From: Desulfomicrobium sp.
GTDB taxonomy: Bacteria > Desulfobacterota > Desulfovibrionia > Desulfovibrionales > Desulfomicrobiaceae
NCBI GenBank assembly: GCA_003542385.1
Contig: DPKT01000121.1
Coordinates: 1 to 9,097 of the forward strand
Reading direction: 5' to 3'
DNA: 9,097 bases
Part shown: piece by piece, positions 1 through 7,372 of the stretch
Layout of the letters: every line of letters starts with the position of its first letter
How positions within the stretch are numbered: the first letter of the stretch is position 1
Translations under genes and position numbers: made by a program
Notes under the pieces: model-generated
Told to the model about the DNA's origin: nothing
Database searches by the model: none
Seen by the model: the letters and a program-made list of their open reading frames with translations, nothing else

Positions 1-1757
<1,757 letters not shown>

Positions 1758-1849
1758 GGATGGTATGTGGGTGGGTTATATGTGAAGGAATCCCGTCACA
1801 AGCGCGGGCGGGGCTGCCGCCGTCATGCCCGCACCGATGAGGCCCCAGT

Positions 1850-1878
1850 ACACTAAACACTGAGTACGGGAAGGTCAA
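1850..1878 (-). promoter_or_regulatory. Candidate sigma-70 promoter for carB
   Basis: On the minus strand TTGACC (1878-1873) is followed by a 17-nt spacer and TAGTGT (1855-1850). The -35 matches the consensus at five of six positions and the -10 at only three of six. Initiation would fall near 1842 and give a leader of about 85 nt. That leader contains GC-rich arms GCGGGC and GCCCGC (1827-1832 and 1804-1809), which could pair. Placement rests on consensus matching by eye. Confidence 0.4.
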
Positions 1879-1995
1879 ACACTGCGTTCATGCAAAATCC
1901 TGCCCAACCCGCTGAGCCTCCCCCGCCCCGGTTCCGGGCATCGCCGTAGTTCCCGGGCGATTGACAAATTTCGAACCCAACGTGACGAAAGCGAC

Positions 1996-2007
1996 GAAAA
2001 TTATTTC
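1996..2007. promoter_or_regulatory. Candidate operator, palindrome GAAAATTATTTC
   Basis: This is an AT-rich imperfect palindrome with GAAA/TTTC arms, immediately preceded by a GACGAAA tandem. It agrees at 10 of 12 positions with GAAATTGATTTC at 5993-6004 upstream of livK. AT-rich degenerate palindromes are typical of Lrp-family binding sites. That the adjacent regulator binds here is inferred, and short matches of this kind can arise by chance. Confidence 0.35.
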
Positions 2008-2051
2008 CTCGGCGACACGATTTTGTCATTTCCGCACAATCATTCTTTTTC

Positions 2052-2080
2052 TTGACCAATCATCCGAATGATATTCATAT
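2052..2080 (+). promoter_or_regulatory. Candidate promoter of the lrp-putA unit with a dyad in the spacer
   Basis: TTGACC (2052-2057) is followed 17 nt later by TCATAT (2075-2080), a good -35 with a weak -10. The spacer holds the dyad ATCAT-CCGA-ATGAT (2059-2072), so a protein bound there would compete with RNA polymerase. The weak -10 suggests dependence on an activator or simply a modest promoter. The leader to the first gene would be about 130 nt. Confidence 0.4.
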
Positions 2081-2161
2081 CCCGCCGTCCGGTCGGCATC
2101 CCGTCAAGCGCCCGTCCGGAGCCGGCCTGACGTGTTCGCGCCCGGTTTCCCAATAATGGCA

Positions 2162-2197
2162 ATCTTCATTGACGAAGATCCTTCAAAGAATTATCTT
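2162..2197. promoter_or_regulatory. Two small dyads just upstream of the Lrp-type gene
   Basis: ATCTTC (2162-2167) and GAAGAT (2174-2179) form perfect 6-bp arms around ATTGAC. AAGAATTATCTT (2186-2197) has 4-bp arms AAGA/TCTT around ATTA and shares the AATTAT core with the palindrome at 1996-2007. Both end within 60 nt of the start codon, a position suited to autoregulation. They could instead form a weak mRNA hairpin. Function is inferred. Confidence 0.3.
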
Positions 2198-2220
2198 CCC
2201 GAAAAGAGAGAGATCGAACC

Positions 2221-2706
2221 ATGTTAGACAGCACAGACATTCAGATCCTGAACATCCTTCAAGAAAATGGGAAAATCACCAACGCCGAACTGGCCCGCCA
2301 GATCGGCATGGCGCCGTCGGGCGTCCTCGAACGCGTGAAAAAACTGGAGCAGAAGGGCATCATCGCCGGCTACGAGGTCCGCCTGAACCCCAAGGCCCTC
2401 GGGATTTCCCTCTCGACCTTCATCCAGATCAAGACCTCCGACGCCGTGGGCAGTTCCGAGATAGGCCGCCAACTGGCCGGGATCGACGAGGTGCAGGAAG
2501 TGCACTGGACCGCGGGCGAGTACAACTATCTCGTCAAGGCCCGGGTCAGCAGCACCGAGACCCTGGCCCTCTTGATGAAGAAATTCGGCGAGATCCCCGG
2601 GGTGCGCGACAGCCGCACCACGCTGGTCCTCGATACCCTGAAGGAAACGCAGGCCCTGTCGCTGCAGTTCATCGAGTGCAGGCAACCCAAGAAAACGACA
2701 AAATAA
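2221..2706 (+). CDS. Lrp/AsnC family transcriptional regulator, probable regulator of putA
   Basis: This is a 161-residue DNA-binding regulator of the feast/famine family, which responds to amino acids and acts as dimers or higher oligomers. Residues 3-50 form the winged helix-turn-helix: an initial LDSTDIQILNILQENGKIT, then NAELARQIGMAPSGVLERVK (21-40), with the recognition helix around MAPSGVLERVKKLEQKGII. Residues from about 63 onward form the RAM ligand-binding domain, including VQEVHWTAGEYNYLVKARVS (91-110) and a final strand around 131-139. Many relatives have Asp in the effector-loop pattern TGxYDY; here the equivalent reads AGEYNY, with Asn102. The length is normal for the family, with a slightly basic tail. 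An SD-like purine run (2203-2212) precedes the ATG. The gene lies 22 nt before putA on the same strand with no terminator between, so co-transcription is likely. Proline-responsive Lrp-type PutR regulators next to putA are known in alphaproteobacteria; the same role here is inferred. Confidence 0.93.
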   Translation: MLDSTDIQILNILQENGKITNAELARQIGMAPSGVLERVKKLEQKGIIAGYEVRLNPKALGISLSTFIQIKTSDAVGSSEIGRQLAGIDEVQEVHWTAGEYNYLVKARVSSTETLALLMKKFGEIPGVRDSRTTLVLDTLKETQALSLQFIECRQPKKTTK

Positions 2707-2716
2707 CACCCAGTAC

Positions 2717-2721
2717 AGGAG
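2717..2721 (+). promoter_or_regulatory. Ribosome binding site of putA
   Basis: AGGAG lies 7 nt before the ATG at 2729, inside the 22-nt gap after the regulator gene, and supports this start. A second purine block, GAGGA (2724-2728), abuts the start codon. Confidence 0.75.
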
Positions 2722-2728
2722 ACGAGGA

Positions 2729-5700
2729 ATGGACAGTTCAGCTTTGGACAAAAAGATCCGCGAGCGCGGCAAGGAGTTTTTCGCCAGCATTTCCGGCGAG
2801 GCCCCTTCCATCTTCAACAAGGGCTGGTGGACCGGCAAGGTCATGGACTGGTCCATGAAGAACGAGAACTTCAAGGTTCAGCTTTTCCGCTTCGTCGACG
2901 TCCTGCCCTATCTGAACACCTCCGACTCCCTGACCCGGCACATCGACGAGTACTTCGCCGGCGACGACCAGGACGTGCCCAAGGTCCTCAAGTGGGGCGC
3001 GGGCGCCATGGGCTCGGGCCTGGGCGGGAAGCTGGCCGCCGGCCTCATGGCCAAGACCATCCGCTCCAACATCGAGGGCATGGCCAAGCAGTTCATCATC
3101 GGCGAGAACACCTCCGACGCCATGAAGAACCTGAAGAAGATCCGCAAGGACGGCTTCGCCTTCACCGTCGACATCCTGGGCGAGGCCACGGTCAGCGAGA
3201 TCGAGTCCGAAGCCTACCTGAACGAGTACATGGAGCTCCTGGCCGCACTCAAGAAGGAGCACGCCTCCTGGCCGGCCCTGGGCGTGGGCGAACTGGACTG
3301 GGGCCACGCCCCCAAGGTCAACATCTCGGTCAAGCCCACGGCCCTCTTCTCCCAGGCCTCTCCCAAGGATTTCGAAGGCTCCGTGCGCGGCATCCAGGAC
3401 CGCCTGGCCACCATCCTGCGCAAGGTGAAGGAAATGAACGGCTTCATGCGCATCGACATGGAGCAGTACAAGTTCAAGGACATCACCCTCGAAGTGTACC
3501 GCCGCCTGCGTTCGAGCGAGGAGTTCCGCGACTACCCGCACCTGGGCATCGTCCTGCAGGCCTACCTCAAGGACACGGACCAGGACCTGGCCGAACTCCT
3601 GGCCTGGGCCCGGGCCGAGAAGCTCCCCATCTCCGTCCGCCTAGTCAAGGGCGCCTACTGGGACTACGAGACCGTCATCGCCAAGCAGAACGGCTGGGAC
3701 ATCCCGGTCTGGACCGTCAAGGCCGAGAGCGACGCGGCCTTCGAGCGCCAGGCCAGGGTCATCCTGGAGAACCATGACATCTGCCACTTCGGCTGCGCCT
3801 CCCACAACATCCGCACCATCGCCGCGGTCATGGAGACGGCCAAGGAGCTGAACGTGCCCGAGGAGCGCTATGAATTCCAGGTGCTCTACGGCATGGCCGA
3901 ACCCGTGCGCAAGGGCCTCCTGAACGTGGCCAAGCGCGTACGCCTCTACGCTCCCTACGGCGACCTGCTGCCGGGCATGGCCTACCTCGTGCGCCGTCTG
4001 CTGGAGAACACGGCCAACGAGTCCTTCCTGCGCCAGTCCTTCGCCGAGGAGGCCGAGGTCGACCGCCTGCTGGAAAACCCGGTCCAGACGGCCGAACGCG
4101 AGAAGGCCTGCCGCGTGCCCAAGGCGGAAGCCGAGGCCAAGGGCCTGCCCCGCTTCGAGAACGAGCCCTTCGCCGACTTCACCAAGGAGTCCGTGCGCAA
4201 GGCCTTCATCGACGCCGTGGCCCAGGTCCGCTCCCAGCTCGGCCGCGAATACCCGCTCATCATCGGCGGCAAGGAAGTGCGCACCTCCGACACCCTGCCC
4301 TCGGTCAACCCGGCCAACCCGAACGAAGTCATCGGCACCATCTGCCAGGCGTCCACCAAGGAGATCGACCTGGCCATCGAGGCCGCCAAGAAGGCCGCCC
4401 CGGCCTGGAAGGCCCTGTCACCCGAGGAGCGCGCCGGCTTCCTGGTCAAGGCCGCCGAGGTCGCCCGCAAGGAGATCTTCACCCTCTCGGCCTGGCAGAC
4501 CCTCGAAGTCGGCAAGCAGTACGACCAGGCCCAGGCCGACGTGGCCGAGGCCATCGACTTCCTTGAATACTACGCCCGCGAGATGATCCGCCTCGGCAAG
4601 CCCCAGCGCATGGGCCGCGCCCCGGGCGAGATGAGCCAGCTCATCTACCAGCCCAAGGGCATCGCGGCCGTCATCGCCCCCTGGAACTTCCCCCTGGCCA
4701 TCAGCTGCGGCATGAGCGCTGCGGCCATCGTCGCCGGCAACCCGGTCCTGTACAAGCCTGCCGGACCTTCCTCGGTGGTCGGCTTCACCCTGGCCGAGAT
4801 CTTCCGCAAGGCCGGCCTGCCCGACGGCGTGTTCAACTATGTCCCGGGCCGAGGCTCGGTCATGGGCGACTACCTCGTCGAGCACCCCGACGTCTCCCTC
4901 ATCGCCTTCACCGGCTCCATGGAGGTCGGGCACCGCATCATCAACAAGGCCTCGGTGGTCCACCCCGGCCAGAAGCAGATCAAGAAGGTCATCGCCGAAC
5001 TGGGCGGCAAGAACGCCATCATCATCGACGACGACGCCGACCTGGACGAGGCCATCAGGGAAGTGCTCCACTCGGCCTTCGCCTTCCAGGGCCAGAAGTG
5101 CTCGGCCTGCTCGCGCGTCATCGTGGTCGAGCCCATCTACGCCAAGTTCATCGAGCGTCTGGTGGAGGGCGCACGCTCCCTGGCCGTCGGCCCCGCCGAG
5201 GACCCGACCTACTTCATGGGCCCGGTGGTCGACGACAAGGCCCAGGCCAACGTCCTCAAATACATCGAGATCGCCAAGAGCGAAGGCAAGCTCCTGGTAT
5301 CCAGCTCCGCGCCGTCGAGCGGCTACTACGTGCCCCTGACCATCGTCGAGGGCATCACGCCCGAACACCGCATCGCCCAGGAGGAGGTCTTCGGCCCGGT
5401 CCTGTCGGTCATGAAGGCCAAGAACTTCGATCAGGCCATCGAATGGGCCAACTCCACCCGCTACTCCCTGACCGGCGCCGTGTTCTCGCGCAGCCCCAGA
5501 CACCTCGACCGGGCCCGCGCCGAGTTCAACGTCGGCAACCTGTACCTGAACCGCGGCTCCACCGGCGCCCTGGTCGAACGCCACCCCTTCGGCGGCTTCA
5601 ACATGTCCGGCATCGGCTCCAAGGCCGGCGGCCCCGACTACCTCCTGCAGTTCATGGACCCGCGCGTGGTCTGCGAAAACACCATGCGCCGCGGCTTCGC

Positions 5701-5734
5701 CCCCATCGAGGCCGACGACGACTGGATCATCTGA
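2729..5734 (+). CDS. putA: Bifunctional proline dehydrogenase / L-glutamate-gamma-semialdehyde dehydrogenase, short type
   Basis: This 1001-residue enzyme oxidises L-proline to glutamate. The FAD-dependent proline dehydrogenase passes electrons to the quinone pool at the membrane, and its product is channelled to the NAD-dependent aldehyde dehydrogenase. The proline dehydrogenase barrel (about 100-450) shows SVKPTALF with Lys202, DMEQYKFKDIT from Asp243, RLVKGAYWD from Arg304, ASHNIR, FQVLYGM, and LVRRLLENTANESF with the paired arginines 422/423 expected to hold the substrate carboxylate. The aldehyde dehydrogenase (about 515-975) shows APWNFP with Asn653, KPAG at 676-679, FTGS at 727-730, ELGGKN with catalytic Glu757, GQKCSA with catalytic Cys791, and EEVFGPV. 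All key residues are present. The length equals that of short PutAs such as the Bradyrhizobium and Geobacter enzymes. The N-terminal ribbon-helix-helix repressor domain of E. coli PutA and the extra C-terminal domain of long forms are absent. It is the second gene after the Lrp-type regulator and is followed by a terminator. Confidence 0.97.
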   Translation: MDSSALDKKIRERGKEFFASISGEAPSIFNKGWWTGKVMDWSMKNENFKVQLFRFVDVLPYLNTSDSLTRHIDEYFAGDDQDVPKVLKWGAGAMGSGLGGKLAAGLMAKTIRSNIEGMAKQFIIGENTSDAMKNLKKIRKDGFAFTVDILGEATVSEIESEAYLNEYMELLAALKKEHASWPALGVGELDWGHAPKVNISVKPTALFSQASPKDFEGSVRGIQDRLATILRKVKEMNGFMRIDMEQYKFKDITLEVYRRLRSSEEFRDYPHLGIVLQAYLKDTDQDLAELLAWARAEKLPISVRLVKGAYWDYETVIAKQNGWDIPVWTVKAESDAAFERQARVILENHDICHFGCASHNIRTIAAVMETAKELNVPEERYEFQVLYGMAEPVRKGLLNVAKRVRLYAPYGDLLPGMAYLVRRLLENTANESFLRQSFAEEAEVDRLLENPVQTAEREKACRVPKAEAEAKGLPRFENEPFADFTKESVRKAFIDAVAQVRSQLGREYPLIIGGKEVRTSDTLPSVNPANPNEVIGTICQASTKEIDLAIEAAKKAAPAWKALSPEERAGFLVKAAEVARKEIFTLSAWQTLEVGKQYDQAQADVAEAIDFLEYYAREMIRLGKPQRMGRAPGEMSQLIYQPKGIAAVIAPWNFPLAISCGMSAAAIVAGNPVLYKPAGPSSVVGFTLAEIFRKAGLPDGVFNYVPGRGSVMGDYLVEHPDVSLIAFTGSMEVGHRIINKASVVHPGQKQIKKVIAELGGKNAIIIDDDADLDEAIREVLHSAFAFQGQKCSACSRVIVVEPIYAKFIERLVEGARSLAVGPAEDPTYFMGPVVDDKAQANVLKYIEIAKSEGKLLVSSSAPSSGYYVPLTIVEGITPEHRIAQEEVFGPVLSVMKAKNFDQAIEWANSTRYSLTGAVFSRSPRHLDRARAEFNVGNLYLNRGSTGALVERHPFGGFNMSGIGSKAGGPDYLLQFMDPRVVCENTMRRGFAPIEADDDWII

Positions 5735-5757
5735 CGCGCCTCATCGCCTCGCTTCGC

Positions 5758-5793
5758 GGCTTGCCGGACACCTTTCCGGCAAGCCTTTTTTTT
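5758..5793 (+). terminator. Rho-independent terminator of the lrp-putA unit
   Basis: GGCTTGCCGGA (5758-5768) pairs perfectly with TCCGGCAAGCC (5775-5785) around a 6-nt loop and is followed directly by eight T (5786-5793). It starts 23 nt after the putA stop. The T-run lies on one side only, so it acts on rightward transcription and should isolate putA from livK. Confidence 0.95.
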
Positions 5794-5991
5794 GTCAGCA
5801 CGATTCCCGCCTCAGGCCGCAACAAACCTTTGGGCCGAACAATCACCCATCGCGGGGTCCGGAAATCCGCAATCATCCGGAATGAGACCGTATCCCGCGA
5901 TTGAAATTGAACAAAATTTCCTATATCGCCCTTTTTCCGAATATTCACCAAAGCAGAATCACCGCGGGTGAGCACCTTTCTCTTTTTGGAA

Positions 5992-6005
5992 AGAAATTGA
6001 TTTCT
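5992..6005. promoter_or_regulatory. Candidate operator upstream of livK, AGAAAT-TG-ATTTCT
   Basis: This is a perfect 6-bp dyad with a 2-nt centre. Including the outer GG (5988-5989) and CC (6008-6009) it becomes a 22-bp palindrome broken only at two symmetric pairs. Its core GAAATTGATTTC matches 10 of 12 positions of the palindrome at 1996-2007 upstream of lrp-putA. A wider dyad with the same half-sites, GAAAT-N8-ATTTC, lies 90 bp upstream (5903-5920). A regulator site is inferred, and the protein that binds it is unknown. Confidence 0.4.
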
Positions 6006-6129
6006 AACCGGTTCTCATGTAGTCGTTTTTTACAAAATTTGCATAATTGTCCCGTCGTTACCGCTTCCGTCCCTTGTTTTTCCCGAAGGGGGTAATCCGG
6101 ATTCTCCGGTTCCATATCTCACCCAAACC

Positions 6130-6148
6130 GGTCCGCCGTCCGCGGACC
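6130..6148 (+). other. GC-rich hairpin in the livK leader
   Basis: GGTCCGC (6130-6136) can pair with GCGGACC (6142-6148) around a 5-nt loop. It ends 18 nt before the livK Shine-Dalgarno. No T-run follows, so it is not a terminator. It could stabilise the 5' end of the livK mRNA, which is inference. Confidence 0.4.
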
Positions 6149-6166
6149 CAAGGGCTCTGCAACCTG

Positions 6167-6173
6167 AAGGAGG
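6167..6173 (+). promoter_or_regulatory. Strong ribosome binding site of livK
   Basis: AAGGAGG lies 5 nt before the ATG at 6179. It decides the start: an in-frame ATG at 6047 would add 44 residues ahead of a perfect signal peptide and has no SD. Confidence 0.9.
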
Positions 6174-6178
6174 ACTTC

Positions 6179-7309
6179 ATGAAGAGAAAGCTGTTCACAC
6201 TTGGATTCCTGACCCTGGCCCTCGTGGCGCTGACCCTGGGGTCGGCCTGGGCGAAGACCGTCCGCATCGGCCTCATGTGCCCCCTGACGGGCTCCTGGGC
6301 CAGCGAAGGCCAGGACATGAAACAGATCGTCGAGCTGCTCGCGGCCGAGACCAACAAGGCCGGCGGCGTGGGCGGAGACCAGGTCGAGATCGTCATCGAA
6401 GACGACGGCGGCGACCCGCGCCAGGCCGCACTGGCAGCCACCCGTCTGACCACCAAGGAAATTTCCGCCGTCATCGGCACCTACGGTTCCTCCGTGACCG
6501 AGGCCTCCCAGAACATCTACGCCGAGTCCGGCATCCTGCAGGTCGCCACGGGCTCCACGGCCATCCGCCTGTCCGAGAAGAACCTGCCCCTCTTTTTCCG
6601 CACCTGCCCCCGCGACGACGAGCAGGGCATGGTCGCAGCCAAGACCCTGAGCGCCCTGGGCTTCGCCAAGATCGCCATCCTGCATGACAACACCTCCTAC
6701 GCCAAGGGCCTGGCCGACGAAGCCAAGTCCCTGCTCGAAAAGGAAGGCAAGACCATCGCCTTCTTCGACGCCCTGACCCCCGGCGAGCGCGACTACAACG
6801 CCATCCTGACCAAGCTGAAATCCGCCGCCCCCGACGTCGTCTTCTTCACCGGCTACTACCCCGAAGCCGGCATGCTGCTGCGCCAGAAGATGGAAATGGG
6901 CTGGAACGTGCCCATGCTCGGCGGTGACGCCACCAACAACCCCGACCTGGTCAAGATCGCCGGCAACAAGGCCGCCGAAGGTTTCATGTTCCTGAGCCCG
7001 CCCGTCCCGGCCGACCTCGACACCCCCGAAGCCAAGGCCTTCATGGAAGCCTACAAGGCCAAGTACGGCACCGCTCCCGGCTCCGTCTGGGCCGTGCTGG
7101 CCGGCGACGCCTACCGCGTCATCGTCGAAGCCATCGCCAAGTCCAAGGAGACCGCCGGCGAAAAGCTCGCCGCCTACCTCAAGACCCAGCTCAAGGATTT
7201 CTCCGGCCTGACCGGCAAGATCTCCTTCAACGAGAAGGGCGACCGCGTTGGCGACCTGTACCGCGTGTACAAGGTCGACGCCGCCGGCGCCTTCGTCCTG
7301 CAGCCGTAA
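6179..7309 (+). CDS. livK: Periplasmic branched-chain amino acid-type substrate-binding protein
   Basis: This 376-residue solute receptor of an ABC importer is exported to the periplasm and delivers its ligand to the LivHM permease. Residues 1-25 form a classic signal peptide: MKRK, then a hydrophobic core, then AWA with cleavage expected after Ala25. There is no lipobox cysteine, so the mature protein should be soluble. The mature part begins KTVRIGLMCPLTGSWASEGQ and is a type I periplasmic-binding fold of two lobes. Ligand-contact regions typical of the family are visible at YGSSVTE (102-108) and GSTAIRLS (from Gly125), with FFRTCPRDDEQG nearby. The second lobe carries FFTGYYPEAGMLLRQ. The length matches LivK/LivJ. 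The gene follows its own AT-rich control region and precedes livH, separated from it by a strong palindrome. Leucine/isoleucine/valine is the family default. This family also has members for other amino acids and amides, so the exact ligand is open. The gene symbol follows family usage. Confidence 0.92.
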   Translation: MKRKLFTLGFLTLALVALTLGSAWAKTVRIGLMCPLTGSWASEGQDMKQIVELLAAETNKAGGVGGDQVEIVIEDDGGDPRQAALAATRLTTKEISAVIGTYGSSVTEASQNIYAESGILQVATGSTAIRLSEKNLPLFFRTCPRDDEQGMVAAKTLSALGFAKIAILHDNTSYAKGLADEAKSLLEKEGKTIAFFDALTPGERDYNAILTKLKSAAPDVVFFTGYYPEAGMLLRQKMEMGWNVPMLGGDATNNPDLVKIAGNKAAEGFMFLSPPVPADLDTPEAKAFMEAYKAKYGTAPGSVWAVLAGDAYRVIVEAIAKSKETAGEKLAAYLKTQLKDFSGLTGKISFNEKGDRVGDLYRVYKVDAAGAFVLQP

Positions 7310-7314
7310 ACGCC

Positions 7315-7343
7315 AAGGGCTCCCCCGCGCGGGGGAGCCCTTT
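7315..7343 (+). terminator. Perfect 28-nt palindrome between livK and livH, probable attenuating or mRNA-stabilising hairpin
   Basis: AAGGGCTCCCCC (7315-7326), GCGC, then GGGGGAGCCCTT (7331-7342) form an uninterrupted palindrome beginning 6 nt after the livK stop. Only three T follow the GC-rich stem, so it should be an inefficient rather than full terminator. Hairpins after the binding-protein gene commonly keep receptor mRNA abundant relative to permease mRNA. That role here is inferred. Confidence 0.8.
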
Positions 7344-7372
7344 CCCATCAACACCTTGCCCTGGCGTTCATC

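Larger units (their letters stand above)
1758..2220. promoter_or_regulatory. Divergent intergenic region between carB and the Lrp-type regulator gene
   Basis: These 463 nt hold no credible gene and must carry the promoters for both carB (leftward) and the lrp-putA unit (rightward). The part near carB is GC-rich, while about 1961-2080 and 2155-2220 are AT-richer. Seen directly: a leftward promoter-like pair (1850-1878), a rightward one (2052-2080), a perfect TTGACA at 1961-1966 without a matching -10, tandem GACGAAA copies at 1984-1990 and 1993-1999, a palindrome GAAAATTATTTC at 1996-2007, ATCAT-CCGA-ATGAT at 2059-2072, ATCTTC-N6-GAAGAT at 2162-2179, and AAGAATTATCTT at 2186-2197. Functional roles are inferred. 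Confidence 0.7.
5735..6178. promoter_or_regulatory. Intergenic region putA-livK with terminator, AT-rich repeats and livK leader
   Basis: These 444 nt hold no gene I can support; the one possible reading frame (5901-6095) has no SD and no recognisable protein. After the putA terminator there is an AT-rich block at about 5900-6050, markedly poorer in GC than the flanking genes. It holds two copies of GAAATTGA (5903-5910, 5993-6000) and two of ACAAAATTT (5911-5919, 6032-6040). It also holds the palindromes GAAATT-N6-AATTTC (5903-5920), AGAAAT-TG-ATTTCT (5992-6005) and AACCGGTT (6006-6013). A GC-rich leader follows, with AATCCGGATT (6094-6103) and a hairpin at 6130-6148. I could not place a convincing -35/-10 pair; CATAAT (6042-6047) and TATATC (5922-5927) are -10-like but lack well-spaced -35 boxes, which could mean activator dependence. 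Confidence 0.65.

Noticed and set aside
1776..1826. 16-residue minus-strand frame MTAAAPPALVTGFLHI ending 18 nt before carB
   Set aside because: It was considered as an upstream leader peptide. It has no Shine-Dalgarno and no run of regulatory codons (Arg or similar), and a frame this short is expected by chance.
1961..1989. Perfect TTGACA at 1961-1966 as a rightward promoter
   Set aside because: At the proper spacing the sequence is GACGAA, which is not a -10 element. The pair at 2052-2080 is more plausible, though still weak.
4418..5584. 388-codon open frame on the minus strand inside putA
   Set aside because: It is an antisense shadow of the aldehyde dehydrogenase domain, with low-complexity Gly/Asp/Val/Leu composition and no SD or family resemblance.
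6028..6043. TTGCA at 6039-6043 as the -12 box of a sigma-54 promoter for livK
   Set aside because: The required GG of the -24 box is missing at the correct distance; the bases there are T-rich.
5901..6095. 64-codon plus-strand frame between putA and livK
   Set aside because: It covers the AT-rich repeats and palindromes, lacks an SD, and its product resembles nothing recognisable. The region reads better as regulatory DNA.
6047..6178. 44-residue N-terminal extension of livK from an ATG at 6047
   Set aside because: The internal ATG at 6179 has a strong AAGGAGG at ideal spacing and begins a textbook signal peptide. The extension would bury that signal and has no SD.
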